A DNA stretch of 64,000 bases, taken from assembly GCA_023374025.1 (NCBI GenBank), contig SIJG01000051.1:458146-522145 (forward strand), read 5' to 3'. The DNA is from Heterodera schachtii (Eukaryota; Nematoda; Chromadorea; Rhabditida; Heteroderidae). Every line of letters begins with the position of its first letter. Position 1 is the first letter of the stretch. The translations under genes were made by a program, and so were the position numbers. Under the pieces are notes generated by a model. That model saw only the letters and a program-made list of their open reading frames with translations. It made no database searches and was not told where the DNA came from. This document shows, one piece after another, positions 55,117 through 64,000 of the stretch.

Positions 55117-57096
55117 ACTCCTAAAAATTTTTTTTGGAAAAATGAGTAGCATAAAAATAAACTTCTTTTAATTGTTCTTCTGCTTCGAGCTAAGAACTGA
55201 ATAAATGTAATGAAATTTAAAAAAAAAAGGTTAACATACGCACTAGAATAGTAAAAAAAAAATTTTATTAAATAAATACAGCAATTAATACTAACATTTA
55301 AAATAAAGGTAACATTTTTGTATAAATATGAATTTTATAATTCTGTAAGGAAGAATAAATGAATAAATAGTGAAAATATTTTTTCTCTGTTTTTTCAGCT
55401 ATATTTAGTTTAATTGACAAAAAATTTTAGATTTTCCAAAACAAAAATTAATTCTTAGTTTTTATTTAAATCAAAGTTTTGGTTTTCTAAAAATCTTTCT
55501 AAGGTATTTCTTTTTAGTATTTTTTGAATTTTGTGAGAAGAAAATTTAAAGGAAATTAAAATAGCTTCATTTTTAAAGTTTTTCATTGTAATTATTTTAA
55601 TTTTAAATAAATTTTTCTTTTTAAAATATATTCCCTTTATAAACAATTTTCTTATTTTAGTCTTCATTTGTTCATTAATTTCGAAGTTTAAGAATAATTA
55701 ACAATTTTTTTTAGCTTAACTTCATTAATTTTTTATAGAGTTTTAATGATTAAATGTATTTTATTTTCACGAGATGTTGGATTCTTTGTTAATCGATGTT
55801 GAGGTAGCATTTTCTATATTAAAAATGCATTTTATATTTCAGATCGGCACTGAAACATTTATTTTTTTATTTTAATGATAATAAAACAATTTTATAACGC
55901 TAAAATTTATATTTTATTTATTTAAAAATTTTTTATTTAATTTTATAAGAAAACAAATAAAAAATTGAAAATATTTTTTAAATAATATGCAATCCATTAA
56001 TTTTTCATTAAATAAAATTTGTTAATAAATACAAAATTATATTTTTCATTTTATATTTTAGTTTATTTCCTCTCTTTTATATTTATAAAATTAATATTAT
56101 TGTTAAATAATTTTTTTGTAAGAATTTTTGGCTATATCTTTTTTGAAACTATTGAAATTTTTAATTTATTATATGGCAAAAAATATTAACTAGGATTTTT
56201 TGAAATTTTATAACACACTTTTTTATATCTTTGGAAAATTTGAAAATTAACATAAGCTAAAGAAAATCTATAGCTATTTACTTATACCATAAAGTATTCG
56301 TTTGTTGAAACCGATCAAGTTTTGAATTTAATATGTAACACAAAAGTGAAATAATATTCTTTATAGTTTATAAAATTTTAATTATTTTATTGATTGTATT
56401 ATTCATTTTTATTGATAAAAATTTCATTTCACTAATATATTTATTTTAAATTAATAATTGCTTTATTATTTATTAATTCATTTTCTGCACATAACTTGCT
56501 GCGATAACCTTGTTTGCAGTGGCGCCGTTGGCGGATTTTTGGTTTAATATGTATAAAAGTAGATTATTATATTAATAAATTGTACATTTTTATCTCGACA
56601 AATGATAAATGTTTAAATTTTGTTTTATAATTTATTTTTTATTTTTATATTAATAATCGTAAAATTTAAATCCCCCTTAATTGCCTTTTCTATTTCTCTT
56701 TTGTCTCTAATATTCAACCAATTAGTTCGAATAAATAATTATAAATTTTTTTAAAATGGCACAATAGGAAACACGCCAGCATGATTAGTAAAGTAAAATA
56801 TATAATTAATTTGTACATTTAATCATTTTTCATTTTGTATTCACTTATGTTTAAGGAAAAGTTTATTTCAATATTTATTTTATTATATGGTTTTTTTAAA
56901 GGTAAATTGTTGCTTATATTCTGAGATATTTTATAGTTGTAAAAAAAAATAATATTTTGTAAAAACTTTTTATAAGATTTCGCTATACAAAACTTTGTGA
57001 GCTATGGTCACAAGATATTAAACTCATCTCAAAATAAAATTTCTAATCTGATTAAAAAATTAAGCTAACTCAAATAAAATTAATAAATAAATTGGC
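55117..57096. other. T-rich non-coding stretch
   Basis: No gene recognised. A 70-codon minus-strand frame at 55455-55667 is lysine- and phenylalanine-rich and looks like chance. A small GC bump at 56515-56540 (gcagtggcgccgttggcgg) recalls the GC modules above. Confidence 0.45.
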
Positions 57097-57162
57097 TACC
57101 CGACTTTTGGGGATTTGCAACTTGGCGACCCGACATTTGGGAACCCGACTTTTGGGGATTTT
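57097..57162. repeat. cccgac.tttggg short tandem words
   Basis: The phrase acccgac(t/a)tttggg(g)a occurs three times in about 65 bases, twice followed by ttttggggattt-like sequence, at spacings of roughly 20-30 bases. A small GC-richer tandem duplication in A/T-rich DNA. Function unknown. Confidence 0.5.
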
Positions 57163-60100
57163 AATAAAACAAAAAAATATATTATAAAAATTTATTTATG
57201 TCCAAAATAGACAAATTTACGTCTATTTTTGCCAGTTAATTCCATTGCAAAAAAAAACAAAATAATATTTTTAAAATTAACTCTGTTTCCGGGCTCACCG
57301 CAAGGAAGTAGAATAATTTTGAGCCGGCACTTATTGCTTTTGGCAATCAGCCTTTTTTTTGCAGATGGTTACCAATTGAATTATTTTTTTTAATTTACAA
57401 GTTGAATCTATGAATTACAGATCTTTAATGTAATTTTTTATTTTATAGAAATAAAATAATTAATAAAAATTCCTTACATAAAGATTTACAAAAAGGTATT
57501 CACTTATAATGTTGGCCAACAAGTGGTTGAAATCTCGACTGAATAATATTAAAAACAATTTAATCAATAAATTAATAAAAATCAAAATACTAATTTCCGC
57601 GATCGTTAAATTAAGAACATATATTTGCCCTTTAAGACATCAGAAAAAAATAAGGAAAGTAAGTGTAACTTGTTTGGTATTTTTATTATCAAAAGCTAAA
57701 TATTAAAAATATAATTTTAAGTTAACAAAAGATGTAATAAGAGAATATATAAGCCATCTTAAAATAATTAATAGTAAAAATTACAGTTAAAGAAATTAAT
57801 ATAATGTAATTGCGAATATTGCACAAATTTAAATATAACCAATACAAACAAAATTAATAAAGATTGAAATGTTTTAATTTAAGAAGAAATTAAAAAAATA
57901 TATAAAATTAGATCAAATAATGTAAAGAAAGTGAAAAATATATTTTTACGGCGACTGCTGCAACCAAGCCATTTTAACATACAATACCATAAGAACCCTA
58001 TTAATTCTTTCTAATAATAATACAAAATAAATTTTAGATGATTTTTACAAACGCGGAAAAAACAATCTGCAGTACTTGGACTGTTATTTTTCGTATGCTT
58101 GCACTGCAAGTGATATTATTAAAAATAGCTTATAAAATTATAAAACATGTTTGGATTTTATATCTAATTTAGGTCTTTTTATAAAATTATACCTTTTATT
58201 AGAATATAATCAAATAGTTTGATAATAAAAGTAAATTTTATTACCATAAAAACCCAAAATAAAGAATCTATAGAAATTTAGCTGAATATATATAAAAAAT
58301 AATTAACATAATATTATAAATAATATTATACAAAAAGAAAGAAACTGTCAAGAGTAAAATCAAAAAAATAATAAATACTTCAAGTTATCAATATTTTTTT
58401 TTTGATTTTAAATAAAAATAAATACTAGTTGAATTAAATATTTGCAAAACAATAGTGAACATAAGAGAATTTGTCAAAGTAACAGAAAAAACCAAAAATT
58501 ACCAATTACCTTAATAAAAAAATTTCATTGATTAATATTTATATCATTGTAGGAAAATTTTGTACATGTTAATAAAAAAAATAATAATTCTGAGAAACAC
58601 TGACGAGAATGATATGTATATACGATTTAATTTACAAGAGCAAGGAATATTGGAAACAATGCAAATCAAATTAAATAATTTAAATGAATTTTTAAAACCA
58701 TAATTAATATGACTAATACAAAAAATGATTAATCTCATAAGACCAATAGTTTTCAAAAAAGAAAAAGCAACAACCTAGTCAGAAAAATCAATTTTTATAG
58801 TAAAAATAAACTATATATAAAATAACAATTTTTAAATTTTCTTCAAAAGAAAATATCTAATTAATTAAAATTGAGTAATTTACTTTCGATTGGAATTGTA
58901 CCTACCTTGAGCAAAAATAAAAAGAGGAAAATTTTGTGAACGTTAATAACAATGTAAATTTTAGTTATTGAAAAAATGTTGACCATATTATAATAAATTA
59001 TCTAATTCAATTTCCTGAATAAGACTCAAATAATCTAATGTTCAAACAAAAAAATATAAATAAAAATATATAGAGAATGTTGAATGCATGGATTAATAAA
59101 TATAATATTTATAAATTCTATAAATAAAAACATTTTTTTATCCCTACGCGATAAGAACAATATGATCACGTGATTCTATGAAAACTAGCCTCTCAGCAAG
59201 AATAAAGAAAGAATATCAAATCATTAAATATTATGGCAAATAATATAAAAAAGATAATATTTAAAATATCTAAACATTGTAAGTTCGTAAATAAATTCGC
59301 CAATCAAAAAACAAGCCCTGAAACACCAATTCAAAAAATATAATATTCAACAGAGCATTGGCAGAATGAAACCAATTTTAAAAATATAAAAAGATGATCT
59401 TTCATGGCAAAAATAAAATAAATAAAATTTACAATAAAATATGCCAGTTCATACGGAAAATCTATAAAAATTCTAAAATTTATTTTTTAAATCTTTTAAA
59501 AGCTAGCTTACTAGTGACAGAATCATATAAGCATTCAAATTGGAAATTTAAAGGAAACATATCAGTAACTCTATTTTTAAAAAACATAAAAATAAATTTC
59601 ATGTTAAGAAATAATTTATTTGCTAAAATATAAATTCATTATTGCTTTAATGAAAAGGATTTTATAAAAGGTGCAAATAAGAAAAATATACTTTAATCAA
59701 ATAAAAAAATGAAAGAAACAAATTGATTAATTTGCTAATTAATGGACGATAAATGTTGAACCAATGGATAACTTTCATCAATAAAAAAGCATTTATTATA
59801 AGAAACTTAATTTATATACTTAAGGATATACAATTCCCGAAATAAAAAAATTAATAGATTCCAAAACAATCACAGAGCTATAAGCCAAAATGAAAATTTA
59901 GCATGCATTGGCAGAGCAAATAGGGGATCAGCGCGACATTTAATGAAAAATTAGAATCAAATTAGGCTTTGATAATTTTGTAATATTTATTATTATTCTA
60001 AAATAGTTGAATGAAGAAATAAGCATATCCAATACAACTTTTTTTACTTTCTGGCATAATTTAGAAAATTTACATTTTAATAAATCTAAAGAGCTTAACC

Positions 60101-63100
60101 AGAATTAAAAAATTCTAAAGTTCAATATGTGATAATCAAGAAGAATTGAATAAATATAAAGAAATAGACCCAAAAAACAGTTTAAAGATAAAATACATAG
60201 TATAAAAAATATTTACAACTAATTAAAAATTAAAAAACGAATTATGTGACAAATTCAAAAAAATTATATTTTAATAAAAATAAATAGCTTAACTAGATAA
60301 AAAAATTCGAAACTTTTAAATGAGGATGAAGAGATAATTAAAGAAAACAATTTATAAATTAAATTGCAATTGTTAGCTTTTGAAAAGATGTAAAGGACAT
60401 ACAGATTTAACTCTCGACAAGTTTCAAAGAAAAATTATAATTTATAATAAAAAGCAAAAGGACATAAAACATAAAATTTTCTAATAAATTAAATATTTTT
60501 TGAAAAATACAAAAGAAAGAAAAATGGAGGGAAAAACTATAAGCTAAATGTCTGCCTTTGATAAATGAAGCCGAACTTAACATCAGTTGAGATTCATTTT
60601 GAAATTAAAAGTAAAAAGAATTAGATAAACATTAAATTAAATTAAACATAATTTTAAAAATTTGATATTATAATAAATTGAGTTAAATTTTTTTAACAAA
60701 TTACCTATGCCCAAAATAAATAAAATATCCTTAGATAATATGTTTATGACTAGAAAATCTGGTATTTGCTCTTTCCTGCGAATAGCCTAGTAAATCAGGC
60801 TCGAATGAATAGAAATGAAAAAACCGTTAATTATTCCTACATTAATAAAATAGTAATAGGTAATAAATTTTTAAAAATTTCCAATCAATGAGGGTGATAA
60901 TAACTCTTAAATTATAAATAAAAATCCAGTGCGAAAATTTAATATCTCCTATAACAATTGATTGGAAACTAAAAAAGATTATTATTATAAATTTACATTA
61001 AAACAATAATAATAACTAAATCTATTCTATGAAAAGAACAATTTTAAATTTAAAGCTATACAAAGACGTTTTTCTTGTTATTAATTCTATCGAGAAACGA
61101 CCATTTTACCGGTCAAGTGATCAATTTGTAAAGTAAAGAAAATAAAATATATATTTAATAAATATAATCCTACATAGATAAATGAATGATAAAATTTCTA
61201 AATAACATCGTTACAAAAATTAACATAAAAAACTAAATTAATATACAATAAAAAATTTTTAAAGTGAAAATAATTTGCAATAATTTTTCCAGAGGCATAA
61301 ACAATGCGTTTTATCTGCCCTATTGTGATATAAGCAATGTTTGAATCTTTTATGAATGTTTGTTTCATCATTTTGTATATTTTCTGCAAGTCGTTACAGT
61401 AAACGGTACCATAAGATTTTCATTGTTGACCAAATCTAACAATCTTGGCATCATTACAAATAATTAAAATTAATTATTCTCTTGAAAATGAATATAAAAA
61501 AAATTCTCACTTAATAAATCATCGGATAGTATAATTATACAAATATTTTTGTTATTTAAATTATTGTTCTTTTCTGAATCATTTTCCTCATATAAGATGA
61601 ACTGTCATCAAAAATAAATTAAAGAAATTCTAATTATAAATAAGGTCCTTTTTGGTAAATATTTTAATTTTATTTAAGATGCATTCCTAAAAGCATGAGA
61701 TAACATTGATAAAACAGATGAATAAAGAAAATGAAATATAGAAACAAAAAGACGAAAAAAGCAGAAGAACAACGATTAATTATATATTTATGCAAGAATA
61801 ATTTAAAAAAGGGGTGGTGATATCGAGAAGAGAATTTTAACTAAAAATTATTAAATGTTTTGATAAAAATTAAAAATGAGAAATGATTTTTTAGTATTAA
61901 ACACTAATTAATTATAAAAAAAGCTGAAACCTATTAATCCATATGCTTGAAAAATATTTGAAGGAAATAAATAAATAACATAACTAACATTAAAAATAAT
62001 TGTGGCTCAAGATGCAAGACAAAAATTGAATTGAGATATTTTTGTCAATATATTTTTATTGGTGGCGCTGATTTCATCTATTAATATAAATATATTAATA
62101 GTTTTAAAATTCAAAAACGATAAAATAAGACAAAACAATTGCTCTTTTATCTGAAATCAAAAATAAAATGAAAATAAGGAAACTACAGCATTTACTCTAA
62201 TATTTACTTTTCGCTTATGATGACAAACTTAAATAATAATTTAATTAGTTAAAATCAATTAATAAAAAAAATCATTTTAAAAATAAGAATCAAATAATGA
62301 TTTAATTAATATTAACAAAAAAAGGAAATGCAGAACAAAATAGGAAATTTGCGGTGCTTAGCAAGTTATGTTTGTATAATATATATTATATAGAAAAATA
62401 AAACCCAAAAACCAATTATTATAAAATTAAAAATAGATCTATAACTACTTATTAATCAAGAAAAAAAAAGATAATCGGCAATTATCTGGAATTGAGCTGT
62501 GCACTGCACTCACAATGGTCGAGCTCAATAAACAACTTCCAGTACATAAAATGAAATTTTTGTACTTTATAACCTTAACTATATAATATCCAATATATTC
62601 AATAATTAAATAGAAGCAAGGAGGGTAAATTAAAAAAAGTTACCTTTTCATAAATTATTTAATAAAGAAAACATTTTAAAATGAAGCTAAAAATAAGAAA
62701 TCATTAAAACTTTATTGCTAATATGGAAAAAGAGCCAATTATTATTGTTCTAATAACAGAAAATAAAATATGCCGTTAAAAATTTATTGTTCCTTTTAAA
62801 ATAAATGTATAAAAACACAAAAAAAAAGAAAATTAATTTTAAAATAACGCTTTTATTTAATAACAATAATGAACAAGAATTTAATAGCTCTTTTTTTTTT
62901 TTAAATAACAAAATTCAAATTTTTAAGAGAAAATAAACATAAATATCTTTTATTCAGTCTAACAAGCAGCAGTTTAAAACAATTGGTTAAAAGTAAAATA
63001 TTTACGACAAAAAATTAATTAAAAAATATTTAAAAAAAGATCTTTTATATTAAAAACAACAGTTAATTAAATATATTAGCAATTTTTTAAAAGAAAGAGA

Positions 63101-63125
63101 GTTTTTGGGAGTCAACGCCGGGAAA
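57163..63125. other. A-rich non-coding stretch
   Basis: About 6 kb with no gene I can support. Frames of 63-79 codons (57509-57706, 58544-58756, 59394-59633, 61198-61389) have compositions expected of A-rich DNA and no domains. Small GC bumps occur near 57290-57320, 57950-57975, 58055-58110 and 62490-62530, none with a long frame. No inverted or tandem repeat stands out. Confidence 0.45.
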
Positions 63126-63362
63126 TTTTGGCTCTATTTGTTAATAAATTCCATAAAATCTTTGCTTTTGGCTCTATTTGTTAATAAATTCCATAAAATC
63201 TTTGCTTTTGGCTCTATTTGTTAATAAATTCCATAAAATCTTTGCTTTTGGCTCTATTTGTTAATAAATTCCATAAAATCTTTGCTTTTGGCTCTATTGT
63301 TAATAAATTCCATAAAATCTTTGCTTTTGGCTCTATTTGTTAATAATCCATAAAATCTTTGC
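63126..63362. repeat. 40-bp tandem repeat, six copies
   Basis: Unit ttttggctctatttgttaat plus aaattccataaaatctttgc. Copies 1-4 (63126-63285) are identical to the base. Copy 5 (63286-63324) lacks one t and copy 6 (63325-63362) lacks two bases. A partial ggcttttcaataa lies just beyond at 63371. The identity points to recent amplification or ongoing length variation, i.e. a minisatellite. No coding frame. Confidence 0.95.
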
Positions 63363-64000
63363 TTTATATTGGCTTTTCAATAATTCATTTAAAGACAAGA
63401 AAGTTGCCAGAAGTGTATTAAACGTAAAACGTACTTCTCTGCATGAGGAATAATCAAAAAATATAATTATTATAATGAAATAAAATAAAATACAATTTAA
63501 AAATTACAAAAGAATAAATTAAAAGTTAAACATTATTAAAATAATCATTAAATAAAAAAATAAAATAAGGTAAAACATCCTTTTTTTAAATAAAATTCAA
63601 ATTTTTAAATATTCTTCTTATAATTATTAAATGATGAATTGAATTAAAAAACAATATTCCCATTAAAATACCAAGAAACAGAATCATCAATTAATTTATG
63701 AAAAATTAAAAAATAAGGCAAAAAAATTTAATTTAGACTTAAAGATAAATTATTTATTCAAAAAAATAATGCGAACTTCTTTAAAGTCAACTGCCATGAG
63801 TAGCTAATAAGTTATAAAACAGATACATCTAACTAGAGCCTTTTGGCAAAATATAAAATCAAATCTATAGAAATTTAGTATATTTTTAATTACTAATAAA
63901 ATAATGTTAAAAGTATAAAAAAAGAAATGAAAGTGTTTTGAGATGGATTGTGTCAACTGAAAACGGCATGATTTAATATTTCAAATAATGTTGAATATAA
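63363..64000. other. A-rich non-coding stretch
   Basis: I see nothing in it that I can name. Confidence 0.45.

Noticed and set aside
1..64000. tRNA, rRNA, CRISPR or bacterial operon signals
   Set aside because: No cloverleaf with a convincing ggttcgaatcc-type T-arm, no conserved rRNA words, no spaced repeat array with unique spacers, and no dense ORFs.

Overview
The window is about 64 kb of very A+T-rich eukaryotic DNA (by eye roughly four-fifths A+T outside a few GC-rich islands). It has no bacterial gene layout and no recognisable rRNA, tRNA or CRISPR. The one clear protein-coding gene is the Gag-type ORF of an LTR retrotransposon. Its paired zinc knuckles, aspartic protease and integrase-tail-like C-terminus point to the Ty3/gypsy elements of invertebrate animals. 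A nematode or another A+T-rich invertebrate is plausible, but the sequence does not settle the host.

Layout. 1-18.6 kb: A/T-rich non-coding DNA with a fold-back element (1843-2208) and a partial copy of it (2864-2963), a degenerate hAT-like element (5791-6366), a GC-richer island that looks like decayed coding sequence (8825-9215), a possible first exon with a signal peptide (9431-9550), and a short open frame (18030-18170). 18.6-25.6 kb: a composite hAT-like element with 12-bp terminal inverted repeats and near-perfect 8-bp target duplications. It carries GC-rich blocks, three tandem copies of a ~0.5 kb unit separated by palindromic GGGTAA/TTACCC clusters, and a nested 2.7 kb LTR retrotransposon (20038-22713). 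25.6-47.6 kb: non-coding DNA with alternating A-rich and T-rich blocks, a GA-rich tract, GC hairpins, and relics of repeat modules also found in the composite element. 47.6-53 kb: three further short hAT-like elements (47629-48168, 51029-51944, 52836-52987), two of them with perfect 8-bp target duplications. 53-64 kb: mostly featureless T-rich then A-rich DNA, one more copy of the GC module (54953-55116), and a six-copy 40-bp tandem repeat (63126-63362).

How the parts relate. The window is a repeat graveyard with several layers. Non-autonomous hAT-like elements sharing internal modules came first. One of them acquired a palindromic tandem array, and a non-autonomous LTR element then inserted into one array unit. 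The sister unit keeps the uninterrupted site. The two LTRs differ at only about four positions, so that insertion is recent. No transposase, reverse transcriptase or integrase catalytic core is visible, so every mobile element here would have to be moved by enzymes encoded elsewhere.
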